Of a DNA stretch of 64,000 nucleotides, positions 8,747-18,386 are shown piece by piece. This stretch comes from JAGNZR01 sp051659505. GTDB taxonomy: Bacteria; Fusobacteriota; Fusobacteriia; Fusobacteriales; Fusobacteriaceae. Under the pieces are notes generated by a model. It ran no database searches, had not been told where the DNA came from, and saw nothing but the letters and a program-made list of their open reading frames with translations. The DNA lies in NCBI GenBank assembly GCA_051659505.1, contig JBOFOQ010000027.1:113042-177041 (forward strand), written 5' to 3'. Numbering within the stretch: position 1 is the stretch's first letter; every line of letters begins with the position of its first letter. Made by a program: the position numbers and the translations under genes.

Positions 8747-10585
8747 ATGTTGAAAGAAATGATAACAAAAAATCTTATTAATCTTGATTTAAAAGCAAAA
8801 AATAAAGAAGAAGCAATTGAAGAACTTGTAACAATGCTTTTTAATGAAAAAAAGATAGCTGATAAAGAAGAGTTTAAAAAAGAGATACTAAAAAGAGAAA
8901 TGAAATCCTCAACAGGATTAGAAGAAGGAATTGCTGTTCCCCATGCTAAAAGTAAAACAGTAATAACACCTAGTATAGTCTTTGGAAGAATTAAAAATGG
9001 AATTGATTACGATTCTTTAGATGGTGAACCAACAAAAATGATATTTATGATAGCCGCTCCTGAAGGTGCAACAGATTCTCATATAGAGACTCTTTCAAAG
9101 CTTACAACAACTTTACTAGAAGAAGATGTTATAGATAAAATATTAAATTCAGAAACAAAAGATGAAATATTAAATGTTTTATTAAATCATAAAAGTGAAG
9201 AGAAAGAAGAGAATAGTCAAGAAAAATATGATGTTTTAGCAGTAACAGGTTGTCCAACAGGAATAGCTCATACATATATGGCGGCTAGTGCTTTAGAAAA
9301 AAAAGCTAAAAGTTTAGGGATAAAAATAAAAGTAGAAACAAATGGTTCTACTGGGGTAAAAAATAGATTAACTGATGAAGAAATAAGAGAAGCAAAAGGG
9401 ATTATTGTTGCTGCTGATACTGCTGTGGAAATGAATAGATTTAAAAATAAAAATGTAGATATAGTTCCTGTTAAAGACGGAATAAAGCGTCCTGAAGAGC
9501 TAATTGTTAGAGCTATGGAACAAAAAGCAAGTGTTTATCAAGGAACATCAGCAAAAAATAGTAGTTCTACTGAAAGAAAAGGTTTGTATAAACATCTTAT
9601 GAACGGAGTATCAAATATGTTACCTTTTGTTGTAGGAGGAGGTATATTAATAGCTCTTTCATTTATATTTGGTATAAAATCTGCAGACCCAGCTCATGAG
9701 AGTTTTAATCCCTTGGCAAAAATGTTAATGGATATAGGTGGAGGGAATGCTTTCTTCTTATTAGTACCAGTTCTAGCAGGATTTATAGGTATGAGTATAG
9801 CTGATAGACCAGGATTCACCCCAGCAATGGTTGCAGGACTTATAGCAACAAACAATGGAGGAGGATTTTTAGGTGGATTAATCGGAGGATTTTTAGGTGG
9901 TTATATTGTTCTTGGCCTAAAAAAAGTTTTTGCAAAATTACCATCTTCTTTAGAGGGAATAAAACCTGTATTACTATACCCTTTATTTGGAATTTTTTTC
10001 ACAGGTCTTTTAATGTACGGATTAATAGTTGAGCCAGTAGCTTTTTTAAATAATGGAATGACAGAATTTTTAAAAAATTTAGGAACTGGAAATTTAGTTC
10101 TTTTAGGAATTGTACTAGGTGGAATGATGGCAGTAGATATGGGTGGACCAATAAATAAAGCGGCATTTACCTTTGGAATAGCAACAATTGCATCTGGAAA
10201 TTATGCACCTCATGCTGCAGTTATGGCAGGAGGAATGGTTCCTCCTTTAGGAATAGCACTTGCAACAACTATATTTAAAAATAAGTTTACAGCTGAAGAG
10301 AGAGAAGCGGGAATTGTATGCTATATAATGGGAGCTTCATTTATAACAGAAGGAGCTATACCATTTGCAGCTTCTGACCCTATGAGAGTTATTCCAGCAT
10401 CAATAATAGGTTCAGCTTTTGCAGGAGGAATGGCACTTTACTTTGGTTGTTTATTACCTGCACCACATGGTGGACTTTTCGTTCTTCCTATTATAACAAA
10501 CCCTGTAATGTATCTGTTTTCAGTCGTTGCTGGTTCAGTAATAACTGCAATACTAATAGGAGTTTTAAAACCATCAGTAAAATAA
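8747..10585 (+). CDS. fruA: PTS fructose transporter subunit IIABC
   Basis: Phosphorylates fructose to fructose-1-phosphate during import. Domains run A-B-C in 612 residues: IIA about 1-148 with the phospho-His in EEGIAVPHAKSK; IIB about 160-255 with the phospho-Cys in VTGCPTGIAHTYMA; IIC about 280-610, a polytopic membrane channel (GGGILIALSFIFGIKSADP; AVDMGGPINKAAFTFG). The upstream ribosome site is AAAGGGAG. The order regulator-transporter-kinase differs from the common fruR-fruK-fruA order. HPr and EI are not in the window. Confidence 0.96.
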   Translation: MLKEMITKNLINLDLKAKNKEEAIEELVTMLFNEKKIADKEEFKKEILKREMKSSTGLEEGIAVPHAKSKTVITPSIVFGRIKNGIDYDSLDGEPTKMIFMIAAPEGATDSHIETLSKLTTTLLEEDVIDKILNSETKDEILNVLLNHKSEEKEENSQEKYDVLAVTGCPTGIAHTYMAASALEKKAKSLGIKIKVETNGSTGVKNRLTDEEIREAKGIIVAADTAVEMNRFKNKNVDIVPVKDGIKRPEELIVRAMEQKASVYQGTSAKNSSSTERKGLYKHLMNGVSNMLPFVVGGGILIALSFIFGIKSADPAHESFNPLAKMLMDIGGGNAFFLLVPVLAGFIGMSIADRPGFTPAMVAGLIATNNGGGFLGGLIGGFLGGYIVLGLKKVFAKLPSSLEGIKPVLLYPLFGIFFTGLLMYGLIVEPVAFLNNGMTEFLKNLGTGNLVLLGIVLGGMMAVDMGGPINKAAFTFGIATIASGNYAPHAAVMAGGMVPPLGIALATTIFKNKFTAEEREAGIVCYIMGASFITEGAIPFAASDPMRVIPASIIGSAFAGGMALYFGCLLPAPHGGLFVLPIITNPVMYLFSVVAGSVITAILIGVLKPSVK

Positions 10586-10652
10586 ATAAAGTACAAAAAT
10601 ATATTAGATGAAATTACAAATGTTTTATCTATAAAAATAGGTTGTGATATTA

Positions 10653-11585
10653 ATGAAAAAAAATGATAATAAAATTTATACTGTTACTTTAAATCCAGCA
10701 GTTGATTACTATTTAGGTTTTGAAAATTTTAGAGAAGGGGAATTAAACTCTCCAGATATATCCTATACTCTACCTGGGGGGAAAGGGATAAATGTTTCAA
10801 AAGTTTTAGCTAATTTTAAAACTAACTCTATAGCCCTAGGTTTTATAGGTGGTTTTACAGGTCACTATATGAAAACTTCTTTAAAGGAATCTGGGATAGA
10901 GTATAAATTTATAGAATTAGAAGAGAACACTAGAATAAATATAAAAATAAATAATCACGGGTTAGAAACTGAAATAGCAGGAAAAGCTCCAACTATTTCT
11001 ATTCAGAAAAAAGAAGAATTTTTAAAAGAATTAACAGAGATAAAAAAAGATGATATTTTAATTTTATCTGGTAGTGTTCCTAATAGTTTAAATGAAAATA
11101 TATATAGTGAGATAATTTCTACTCTTCCAAAAGGAGTGAAAATAATATTAGATTCAAGAGGGAAAGCTTTTGATTTAGCTCTAAGAAAAGGAGTTTTTCT
11201 AGTTAAACCAAATCAGACAGAACTAGAAGAATATTTTAATAAAAAAATTACAAATGTAGAGGAACTTATAAAAGCTGGAAGAGAAATACAAGAATTAGGT
11301 GCAGAAAATGTGTTAATATCTTTAGGTAGTAAAGGTTCACTCTTAATAACAAAGGATTCAGTTTATCATGGAAATGTTCCTAGTGGCAAAATGATTAGTA
11401 CAGTAGGTGCAGGAGATTCTATGGTGGCAGGAATAGTTTATGGATTACAAAAACATGGAACACTAGAAGATGCCTATAAATATGGAATAGCCTCAGGAAG
11501 TGCCACAGCTTTTTCAGAGGGATTAGGAAGTTTTGAAACTATGGAACAGGTAGTAAAAACTGTAAATATTGAGAAGTTAAAATAA
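10653..11585 (+). CDS. fruK: 1-phosphofructokinase
   Basis: Converts fructose-1-phosphate to fructose-1,6-bisphosphate, completing the pathway started by FruA. About 310 residues of the PfkB (ribokinase-like) family, with VTLNPAVDYY at the N-terminus, GGKGINVSKVL near residue 35, and the catalytic GAGDSMVAG near residue 250. The ATG at 10653 is chosen over the in-frame GTG at 10644, which overlaps the likely ribosome site. It lies 67 bases after fruA and is followed by a terminator, closing the operon. Confidence 0.95.
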   Translation: MKKNDNKIYTVTLNPAVDYYLGFENFREGELNSPDISYTLPGGKGINVSKVLANFKTNSIALGFIGGFTGHYMKTSLKESGIEYKFIELEENTRINIKINNHGLETEIAGKAPTISIQKKEEFLKELTEIKKDDILILSGSVPNSLNENIYSEIISTLPKGVKIILDSRGKAFDLALRKGVFLVKPNQTELEEYFNKKITNVEELIKAGREIQELGAENVLISLGSKGSLLITKDSVYHGNVPSGKMISTVGAGDSMVAGIVYGLQKHGTLEDAYKYGIASGSATAFSEGLGSFETMEQVVKTVNIEKLK

Positions 11586-11604
11586 TAAATATTTTTAAAT
11601 AGAT

Positions 11605-11656
11605 AATCCCTCTCTAAATTAAAGGAAAGTTACCTTAATTCAAAGAGGGATTTTTA
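11605..11656. terminator. Bidirectional terminator between fruK and the glyoxalase-family gene
   Basis: Outer stem AATCCCTCT/AGAGGGATT (11605-11613 with 11644-11652) with an inner AATTAAAGG/CCTTAATT stem, followed by TTTTT. It separates the converging fruK and glyoxalase-type genes. Confidence 0.8.
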
Positions 11657-12028
11657 TTATTTTTTAGCTGGAATAACTTCTAACCAGTACCCGTCAGGGT
11701 CTTTTATGAAATAAATACCCATAGCTGGATTTTCATAGCAGATACAGTTAAGTTCACTATGTTTTTTATGAGCTCCTTCATAGTCATCTGTAACAAAGGC
11801 AAGATGAAACTCCTCATCTCCTAACTCATATGGTAATTCTCTATCTCTAAGCCATGTTAACTCAATGGAAAAACCAGTTTCCCCGTCTCCCATATAAACT
11901 ATAAGATAGCTCCCATCAGCGGCTTCTTTTCTTCTTACTTCTTTTAGACTAAGTGCATTTTCATAGAACGCTACACTTTTTTCAAGATTTAAAACGTTAA
12001 TGTTAAAATGATTAAAAATAAATTTCAT
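11657..12028 (-). CDS. Glyoxalase I/VOC-family protein (lactoylglutathione lyase-like)
   Basis: A 123-residue vicinal-oxygen-chelate protein. It has FNHFNINVLNLEKSVAFYEN at the start, EFHLAFVTDD in the middle, and GIYFIKDPDGYWLEVIPAKK at the end, with metal-ligand type Glu and His residues as in GloA. Methylglyoxal detoxification is the likely role, but VOC proteins vary widely. AGGAGG precedes the ATG at 12028; upstream in-frame codons lack a site. It is the last gene of the aroK-SDR-VOC set, 40 bases after the SDR gene. Confidence 0.85.
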   Translation of the reverse strand: MKFIFNHFNINVLNLEKSVAFYENALSLKEVRRKEAADGSYLIVYMGDGETGFSIELTWLRDRELPYELGDEEFHLAFVTDDYEGAHKKHSELNCICYENPAMGIYFIKDPDGYWLEVIPAKK

Positions 12029-12068
12029 TCCTTTTCCTCCTAATTTTATATGTATAATTAAATATTTG

Positions 12069-12842
12069 TTAAATTTTATGTACACAAGTTCCGTTAGCTT
12101 GATTAACAGGGGTTAAAGTTAAATCAGTTATTTGAACATTACCAGGTAAGTTACTCACATATATAACAGTTCCAGCAATATCTTCAGGTGTTAGAGATTC
12201 TATACCTTTATACACATTCTTAGCTCGTTCTTTATCTCCTTTAAATCTAATTAAACTAAAATCAGTTTCAACTATTCCAGGAAGAATTGTAGTTACCCTA
12301 ATTTTACTTTCAACTAAATCAACTCTTAGTCCGTCACTTATAGTCTTAACAGCAGCTTTAGAAGCACAGTAAACACCGCCGCCGCCATAAGCATAGTTTC
12401 CAGCAATAGACCCAATATTTATAATATGACCAGGAATATCTCTTTCAAGCATTAGTGGAACAATAAGTTTTATCATATACAAAATACCTTTTATATTAGT
12501 GTCAATAACAGTGTCTATGTCCTCTTCCTCATTTAAATAGAGCTTTTCTAATCCTATGGCAAGTCCAGCATTATTTATTAAAATATCTATTTTTTTTAAT
12601 TCGTCAGGAAGATTATCTATTTTTTCCTTTAAAAGCTTAAAATTTCTAATATCGCATGGACAAATAAAAATATTCACTAGATTATTTTTTTCAATTTCTT
12701 GTTTTAATGTTTTTAAAGCCTCTTCATTTCTTCCCATTAAAATCAAATTAGCTCCAAGTTTTCCATATTCTAGAGCAATTGATTTTCCAATTCCGTTACT
12801 TGCTCCTGTAATTAATACTAACTTCCCTTTTACATTGTTCAT
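12069..12842 (-). CDS. Short-chain dehydrogenase/reductase (YdfG-like)
   Basis: A 257-residue NAD(P)-dependent SDR. The cofactor loop TGASNGIG is at residue 11, NNAG near residue 90, the catalytic Ser in INIGSIAGN and the YxxxK motif in YCASKAAVK. PGIVETDFSLIRFKGD resembles the YdfG/serine-3-hydroxyacid dehydrogenase subgroup, which acts on 3-hydroxy acids and L-allo-threonine; that substrate is a family inference. AGGAGG lies before the ATG. It is the middle gene of an operon, 10 bases after aroK. Confidence 0.9.
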   Translation of the reverse strand: MNNVKGKLVLITGASNGIGKSIALEYGKLGANLILMGRNEEALKTLKQEIEKNNLVNIFICPCDIRNFKLLKEKIDNLPDELKKIDILINNAGLAIGLEKLYLNEEEDIDTVIDTNIKGILYMIKLIVPLMLERDIPGHIINIGSIAGNYAYGGGGVYCASKAAVKTISDGLRVDLVESKIRVTTILPGIVETDFSLIRFKGDKERAKNVYKGIESLTPEDIAGTVIYVSNLPGNVQITDLTLTPVNQANGTCVHKI

Positions 12843-12852
12843 AATTTTCCTC

Positions 12853-13371
12853 CTAGCTATTAATATAAGCTTCTTTAATTACATTAACTGTATCATAAAT
12901 ATCAGAGTTAATATCGATTTTTAAGATATAATCACTGGATATTCTGTAAAGCCAATCTCTTTTTTCATGAAGGTCTTTTATTGTGGCAAATAGGTCTACA
13001 ACGTCATTTAAAAGAGGTCTATTTTTTCCATTTTTTACTCTTTCATGAATGCACTCTAAACTACTATCTAAATATACTACAAAAGAAGTTTTTTTTAAAT
13101 TTTTTATATTTTCATTATCTACAATAGCTCCACCACCTGTTGAAATAATTATATTATTTTCTCTAGATTCTTCAGCTATAATTTTTCTTTCTAAATCTCG
13201 AAAATATCTCTCACCATGTTTTTGAAATATTTCAGTAACAGTTTTTTTTTCACACATAGATATCATTTTATCAGTATCAATAAATCTCATTTCTAATACT
13301 TTAGCAAGTTGCCTTCCAATTGTTGTTTTTCCACTTCCCATAAGTCCAATTAGAGCAATGTTTTCTTTCAT
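12853..13371 (-). CDS. aroK: Shikimate kinase
   Basis: Phosphorylates shikimate at O3 with ATP in the chorismate pathway. The 172 residues show Walker A GLMGSGKTTIGR, the shikimate-binding Asp in FIDTDKMI, Arg in RYFRDLERK, STGGGAI, and the lid Arg in NGKNRPLLND. The ATG at 13371 is chosen because AGAGGTG sits 8 bases upstream; the in-frame GTG at 13383 is part of that site. First gene of a reverse-strand operon; no other aromatic-pathway gene is in the window. Confidence 0.94.
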   Translation of the reverse strand: MKENIALIGLMGSGKTTIGRQLAKVLEMRFIDTDKMISMCEKKTVTEIFQKHGERYFRDLERKIIAEESRENNIIISTGGGAIVDNENIKNLKKTSFVVYLDSSLECIHERVKNGKNRPLLNDVVDLFATIKDLHEKRDWLYRISSDYILKIDINSDIYDTVNVIKEAYINS

Positions 13372-13460
13372 TATCAAATTCACCTCTTGATAAAATTATA
13401 TCATAGAATACTTAATTTGTGTTTGCAAAATATAATTTAACATTTCTTTGATTAATTAAG

Positions 13461-13489
13461 TTGAATATTTAGCTTTTTAAGTTTATAAT
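13461..13489 (+). promoter_or_regulatory. Predicted promoter of the asparaginase gene
   Basis: TTGAAT (13461-13466), 17-bp spacer, TATAAT (13484-13489), about 38 bases before the start codon. Confidence 0.65.
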
Positions 13490-13526
13490 TAGACCATATA
13501 TAAAATTTTAAGGAGAGTTTAATCTA

Positions 13527-14945
13527 ATGTTAGATAAAGTACTTGTAATTAACACTGGGGGAACTATTGCAATGATATATTCTGAAAAAAACAATTCTTT
13601 TTCTCCATTGAGACCTGCTAAAAATTGGAGTGAAATAACAGATGAACACCCAATTTTAAAACGTTTTGATACAGATTATTGTCAACTTTCAGAACTTATA
13701 GACTCTTCAGATATGAATCCAAAAATTTGGATAGAATTAAGTCAAATAATAGAAGAAAATTATTATAATTATCTTGGTTTTGTTATTTTGCATGGAACTG
13801 ATACAATGGCTTTTTCAGCTTCTGCTCTCTCTTTTATTTGTAAAAATCTATCTAAACCTATTGTTTTTACAGGTTCTCAAGTTCCGCTTCAAACACCTAG
13901 AAGCGATGCATTACAAAATCTTATAACCTCTATAAAAATAGCTGGAAATGAATTTTATGGGGTAACTCTTGTTCCTGAAGTTTCAATTTTTTTCCGTGAT
14001 ACTCTAATTAGAGGAAATAGAGCTAGAAAACTTGATGCTTCAAATTATTTTGGTTTTTTATCACCAAATTATTCCCCTCTTGCAGAGGTAGGGGGAGATA
14101 TTAGAGTTATAAAAGATAGAGTTTTAAAAATATCACAGGAAAAATTTGCTATAGATGCATTTTTTAATGAAAATATTATTGTAATCGATATTTTTCCAGG
14201 TCTCCAACCAAAATTTATAAAAAATATGATAGATTCCAATCCCAATATAAAAGGAGTTATTCTAAAAACTTTTGGAAATGGAAATGCACCTACTAGTGAA
14301 GATTTTTTAGAGGTGATTGAGTATATTTCTAGTAAAAAAATTACTGTTGTAGCTATAACTCAGTGCACTAAAGGATTTGTGAAAATGGGACTTTATGAGG
14401 CTAGTGCTAAGCTCTCAGATTTAGGGGTTATAAGTGGGTCTGATTTAACACCTGAGGCAGCCATTGTAAAACTTATGTACCTATTAGGTAAAAATCTTTC
14501 CTATGAACAGATCAAAATTAGTATGCAACTAGATATAGCAGGGGAACAAACAATAAATCAATACGACTGGGTTATACATGAGAATAATGATTTTAAAGAG
14601 AAGTTTTCTTTTTCTATCTCAATTCCAGAAAATTTAGATAAAGAAGATATTGTAAAATCAATAGTAAGAATAAGTGATATTTGTACTTGTGCTTCAAATA
14701 AAGAAGATTTTGAAATAACTGTTAAATTATCAGGTGATATTCCAACTAAAGGATTTTTTAGAACTAACTATCTAAAAACAATTACTATAAATAATAGTAC
14801 CAAAAATAATGATATTCATTTTAGTTTTAACAGTGCTATAAAATCTCTTATACAAGAATCTACTAATATAAATATATCTTTAGTTTCTTCTCATAAAATT
14901 TGTTTTGATAAAATTGTGTTCTCTATTTTTAGTGAAAAAATCTAG
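13527..14945 (+). CDS. Asparaginase-family protein with a C-terminal extension
   Basis: Hydrolyses L-asparagine to aspartate and ammonium. Residues 1 to about 335 are a complete bacterial asparaginase: NTGGTIAM with the first catalytic Thr, HGTDTMAFSASALSF with the second Thr and Asp, and TGSQVPLQTPRSD. No signal peptide is present, pointing to a cytoplasmic (type I-like) enzyme. Most such enzymes are 325-350 residues long; here about 130 more residues follow (from YDWVIHENND), with mixed strand/helix character and no motif I recognise. AAGGAGAG precedes the ATG. The function of the extension is unknown. Confidence 0.88.
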   Translation: MLDKVLVINTGGTIAMIYSEKNNSFSPLRPAKNWSEITDEHPILKRFDTDYCQLSELIDSSDMNPKIWIELSQIIEENYYNYLGFVILHGTDTMAFSASALSFICKNLSKPIVFTGSQVPLQTPRSDALQNLITSIKIAGNEFYGVTLVPEVSIFFRDTLIRGNRARKLDASNYFGFLSPNYSPLAEVGGDIRVIKDRVLKISQEKFAIDAFFNENIIVIDIFPGLQPKFIKNMIDSNPNIKGVILKTFGNGNAPTSEDFLEVIEYISSKKITVVAITQCTKGFVKMGLYEASAKLSDLGVISGSDLTPEAAIVKLMYLLGKNLSYEQIKISMQLDIAGEQTINQYDWVIHENNDFKEKFSFSISIPENLDKEDIVKSIVRISDICTCASNKEDFEITVKLSGDIPTKGFFRTNYLKTITINNSTKNNDIHFSFNSAIKSLIQESTNINISLVSSHKICFDKIVFSIFSEKI

Positions 14946-15015
14946 TCCCAAGAAAAAACATAAATATAAAATATGCTTAAGTAATATATAATCAAGTTCT
15001 ATGAAATAAATGATT

Positions 15016-15044
15016 TTGACAAATGTAGGAATAAAGGGTATAAT
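15016..15044 (+). promoter_or_regulatory. Consensus promoter of the DUF896-asnS operon
   Basis: TTGACA (15016-15021), 17-bp spacer, TATAAT (15039-15044): a perfect consensus sigma-70 promoter 35 bases ahead of the first start codon. Confidence 0.85.
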
Positions 15045-15079
15045 TAACAAAGTTTATAAAGGAAAGGTGAGTGAAAATT

Positions 15080-15280
15080 ATGAAAATGGAAGATATAATT
15101 GCTAAAGTCAATTTTTATTCTAAAGAAGCTAAAAAAAGAGAATTAAATGAAGAGGAAAAAACAGAACGAGAAAAGTATAGAAAACTATATTTAGAGCAAT
15201 TTAAAATGCAAGTAAGAGGTCATCTAGACAGAGTTAAAATAGTTGATGACCTAAATGAAGATGAAAACAAAGTCAATTGA
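15080..15280 (+). CDS. DUF896 (UPF0291, YnzC-like) small protein
   Basis: A 66-residue, highly charged helical protein matching DUF896: VNFYSKEAKKRELNEEEKTE followed by LYLEQFKMQVRGHLDRVKIV. Its Bacillus relatives are small LexA-controlled proteins of unclear function. The ATG at 15080 is chosen, with AGGTGA 9 bases upstream; the in-frame GTG at 15071 is too close to that site. It shares a consensus promoter with asnS, 43 bases downstream. Confidence 0.85.
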   Translation: MKMEDIIAKVNFYSKEAKKRELNEEEKTEREKYRKLYLEQFKMQVRGHLDRVKIVDDLNEDENKVN

Positions 15281-15323
15281 CTAAGAAAATATTAAAAAAA
15301 TTCAGAATAAAAGGAGTTCAAAA

Positions 15324-16715
15324 ATGGAAAAAATAGCAGTTAAAGAACTATTTAGAAAGTGGGAAACTTTTGTAGGAAAAGAGGTAGAGATTTCAGGTTG
15401 GGTAAAAAAATTAAGAGACCAAAAGAAATTTGGCTTTATAGAATTAAATGACGGTTCATTTTTTAATGGAGTGCAAGTTGTATTTAATGAAAATTTAGAA
15501 AACTTTCAAGAAATAGCACATTTATCAATATCTTCATCTATTAAAGTAATCGGTCAAGTTGTAGAATCTACAGGTGCAGGTCAAAAATTTGAGGTTATTG
15601 CTAGTAAAATTGAAGTTTATCAAAAAGCACATTTAGATTATCCTTTACAAAATAAAAGACATTCTTTTGAATATTTGAGAACAATAACTCATTTGAGACC
15701 TAGAACAAATACTTTTTCTGCAGTATTTAGAGTGAGATCAGTTTTAGCTTATGCTATACATAAATTTTTCCAAGAGAATGAATTTGTTTACGTTCATACT
15801 CCAATTATAACAGGTGCAGATGCTGAAGGTGCTGGAGAAATGTTTAGAGTAACTACGCTAGATATGGAGAAAATTCCTAGAACAGAAGAAGGAAAGATAG
15901 ATACAACTAAAGATTTCTTTGGAAAAGAAACTAATCTAACCGTTAGTGGACAATTAAATGTTGAAACTTTTTGTGCTGCTTTTAAAAATGTTTATACTTT
16001 TGGTCCTACATTTAGAGCGGAATATTCTAATACAACAAGACATGCTTCAGAGTTTTGGATGATAGAACCTGAGATAGCTTTTGGAGATTTAGAAGCAAAT
16101 ATGGGACTAGCAGAGGAAATGGTTAAATATGTAGTTAAATATGTAATGGAAAAATGTCCAGAGGAAATGGAATTTTTTGATAAATTTGTAGAAAAAGGAT
16201 TATTGGATAAATTAAACAATATTTTAAACAACGATTTCGCTAAATTATCATATACAGATGCAGTGGATTTATTATTAAAATCAGGAAAGAAATTTGATTA
16301 TAAAGTTCAGTGGGGAATAGATTTACAAAGTGAGCACGAGAGATACTTAGCTGAGGAACATTTTAAAAAGCCAGTATTTTTAATTGATTATCCTAAAGAT
16401 ATAAAAGCTTTTTATATGAAAATAAATGAAGATGGAAAAACAGTAAGAGCAATGGATCTTCTTGTTCCAGGAATAGGGGAGCTTATTGGTGGATCACAAA
16501 GAGAAGATAATTTAGAGCTTTTAGAAAAGAGAATGGAAGAAATGAAGCTAAACAAAGAGGATTATGGTTTTTATTTAGACCTTAGAAAATACGGAAGTTT
16601 CCCTCATTCAGGATATGGGCTAGGTTTTGAAAGAATGATGATGTACTTAACTGGAATGACTAATATACGTGATGTAATTCCTTTCCCAAGAACACCTAAA
16701 AACGCGGAACTATAA
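15324..16715 (+). CDS. asnS: Asparaginyl-tRNA synthetase
   Basis: Class II synthetase charging tRNA-Asn; 463 residues, the usual length. An OB-fold anticodon domain occupies about 1-105 (VEISGWVKKLRDQKKFGFIE), then the catalytic core with motif 2 (FRAEYSNTTRHASEFWMIEP) and motif 3 (GYGLGFERMMMYLTGMTNIR). AAAGGAG precedes the ATG. The presence of AsnS means asparagine is charged directly, and it sits next to an asparaginase, though on a separate transcript. Confidence 0.97.
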   Translation: MEKIAVKELFRKWETFVGKEVEISGWVKKLRDQKKFGFIELNDGSFFNGVQVVFNENLENFQEIAHLSISSSIKVIGQVVESTGAGQKFEVIASKIEVYQKAHLDYPLQNKRHSFEYLRTITHLRPRTNTFSAVFRVRSVLAYAIHKFFQENEFVYVHTPIITGADAEGAGEMFRVTTLDMEKIPRTEEGKIDTTKDFFGKETNLTVSGQLNVETFCAAFKNVYTFGPTFRAEYSNTTRHASEFWMIEPEIAFGDLEANMGLAEEMVKYVVKYVMEKCPEEMEFFDKFVEKGLLDKLNNILNNDFAKLSYTDAVDLLLKSGKKFDYKVQWGIDLQSEHERYLAEEHFKKPVFLIDYPKDIKAFYMKINEDGKTVRAMDLLVPGIGELIGGSQREDNLELLEKRMEEMKLNKEDYGFYLDLRKYGSFPHSGYGLGFERMMMYLTGMTNIRDVIPFPRTPKNAEL

Positions 16716-16733
16716 TATATGGAGGTTTAAAAC

Positions 16734-17756
16734 ATGGTTATATTTCTATTGGTTTTTTTAGCTGTTTGTTTTGTTTGTTATAAAATGTACTCAAAGAGCT
16801 CGAGACTAAATTTAAAGTTTAAGAGAGTTAAAAAATTTAAGGAAGTAACTTATGTTTTAGGAACTTTAAATGCACTTGATTATATACCAACAAAATATGA
16901 AATAGAAGAAAATATTGTTATAAAAACGAAAAAAATTAAAAGTGAATATACAAAAGAAGAGATGGAATATGATGTAATATATCCAAAAGGTTTAATTCCA
17001 GGAGAAGCTACAAGATGTTTAATTTTACTTCATGGAATTAGAGATAGAAAGGAAGATTGGTGTGAAAAAGGTAAACTTTTAGAAAATTATTTATATTTAT
17101 TAAAAAATAAAGAGATTGAAAAAATGGTGTTTATTATACCAAACTCTGGTTTTAGTGGGGAAAGTTGGTATACAAATTTTTATCATTTAAATAATTTTAG
17201 GTACGAAGAATATTTTTCTAAAGAGTTGCTTACAAAGATGCAAAATAAATATAAAAATGCAAAATTCGGAATAGTAGGTTTTTCCATGGGTGGCTACGGT
17301 GCTTATAAAATTGGACTTAAAAACTTAAATAAATTTGAAGTTATAGGGAGTATATCTGGAGCAGTAAGTCTAGTGAGAATGATATTAAATAGAAGAGTAT
17401 TTAGAGTTTTTAAGTATCTTTATGTTCCTAAATTTATTTTTAAGAAGTTTGATCAACAACATTTTATGAGAGTTTTTGGTTCACAAGGTAGGAGCATATT
17501 AAAAGAAGACCCTTATAGCATTTTAAAAAGAATAAATCTATCTAAAATTAAAGGGAAAAAATTCTATGTAAGTGTAGGTTCAGAAGACAAAGAACCATAT
17601 TTAATGCTGCAACAATGGCTAGATGTTGTGGGGAGATTAAAAAAATATGGTTATGACTTTAAAGGGTATATTTATAAAAATGAAGTTCATACATGGGAAT
17701 ACGTTTCTAAAGATTTAAGGAATTTTTTAAGATATTTTTATAAGAATACAATGTAA
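16734..17756 (+). CDS. Alpha/beta hydrolase, putative esterase with N-terminal membrane anchor
   Basis: A 340-residue protein with an N-terminal transmembrane helix (about residues 1-17, IFLLVFLAVCFVCYKMY) and a catalytic domain of the putative-esterase (esterase D-like) type. The oxyanion region LILLHGIRDRKEDW, the nucleophile elbow GFSMGGYGAYKIG and a late His in NEVHTWEYV form a plausible Ser-Asp-His triad. The substrate is unknown; carbohydrate acetyl or feruloyl esters are common for the group. It starts 18 bases after asnS with GGAGG upstream, probably co-transcribed. Confidence 0.82.
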   Translation: MVIFLLVFLAVCFVCYKMYSKSSRLNLKFKRVKKFKEVTYVLGTLNALDYIPTKYEIEENIVIKTKKIKSEYTKEEMEYDVIYPKGLIPGEATRCLILLHGIRDRKEDWCEKGKLLENYLYLLKNKEIEKMVFIIPNSGFSGESWYTNFYHLNNFRYEEYFSKELLTKMQNKYKNAKFGIVGFSMGGYGAYKIGLKNLNKFEVIGSISGAVSLVRMILNRRVFRVFKYLYVPKFIFKKFDQQHFMRVFGSQGRSILKEDPYSILKRINLSKIKGKKFYVSVGSEDKEPYLMLQQWLDVVGRLKKYGYDFKGYIYKNEVHTWEYVSKDLRNFLRYFYKNTM

Positions 17757-17821
17757 AAAAAATACTGAGTAAAAATACAATAAATTATGTTGAATAATTT
17801 TATTGGAGGAAAGTATAAAAA

Positions 17822-18379
17822 ATGAAAAAAATAATAATAAAAGAAGTGATAGTAGTAGAGGGAAAAGATGATATATCTGCTATAAAAAATGCAGTTGATG
17901 CTGAATTAATAGCTGTACATGGTTTTTCAGTAAGAAAAGGAAGTAATTTAGACAAACTTGAAGCTGCTTATAAAAATAAAGGGCTAATTGTTTTTACAGA
18001 CCCAGATTATGCAGGAGAACAAATTAGAAGAACTATAAATAAAAGATACCCTAATTCTAAAAATGCATATATAACAGAGGAAGAGGGAAAAAAAATTGAT
18101 AATATAGGAGTTGAAAATGCATCTCCTGAAGCTATAATAAGAGCTTTGAAAGTTGCTAGAGTAGAAATAGTTGACAGCATAGTGGAAGAATTTGAAATAG
18201 GGCATTTAATAGAGGCTGGATTAGTTGGACAAGATGATTCGGCAAATAAAAGAGAGCAGTTAGGAAAAGAACTATCTCTTGGATACTCAAATGGAAAACA
18301 ATTACTTTCAAAACTTAATAGGTACGGAATAACAAAAGAAGAGTTTAGTGAAGCGTTGATAAAGATAAGTGAAAAATAG
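17822..18379 (+). CDS. rnmV: Ribonuclease M5
   Basis: Matures the 5S rRNA precursor. The 185 residues begin with a TOPRIM domain: VIVVEGKDDISAI with the catalytic Glu and FTDPDYAGEQIRR with the DxD-like acidic residues. The C-terminal half carries the RNA-binding region typical of RNase M5 (LGKELSLGYSNGKQLLSKLN). Ribosome site TTGGAGGAAAG. No rRNA gene is nearby. A terminator follows directly. Confidence 0.93.
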   Translation: MKKIIIKEVIVVEGKDDISAIKNAVDAELIAVHGFSVRKGSNLDKLEAAYKNKGLIVFTDPDYAGEQIRRTINKRYPNSKNAYITEEEGKKIDNIGVENASPEAIIRALKVARVEIVDSIVEEFEIGHLIEAGLVGQDDSANKREQLGKELSLGYSNGKQLLSKLNRYGITKEEFSEALIKISEK

Positions 18380-18386
18380 GTAGAAA

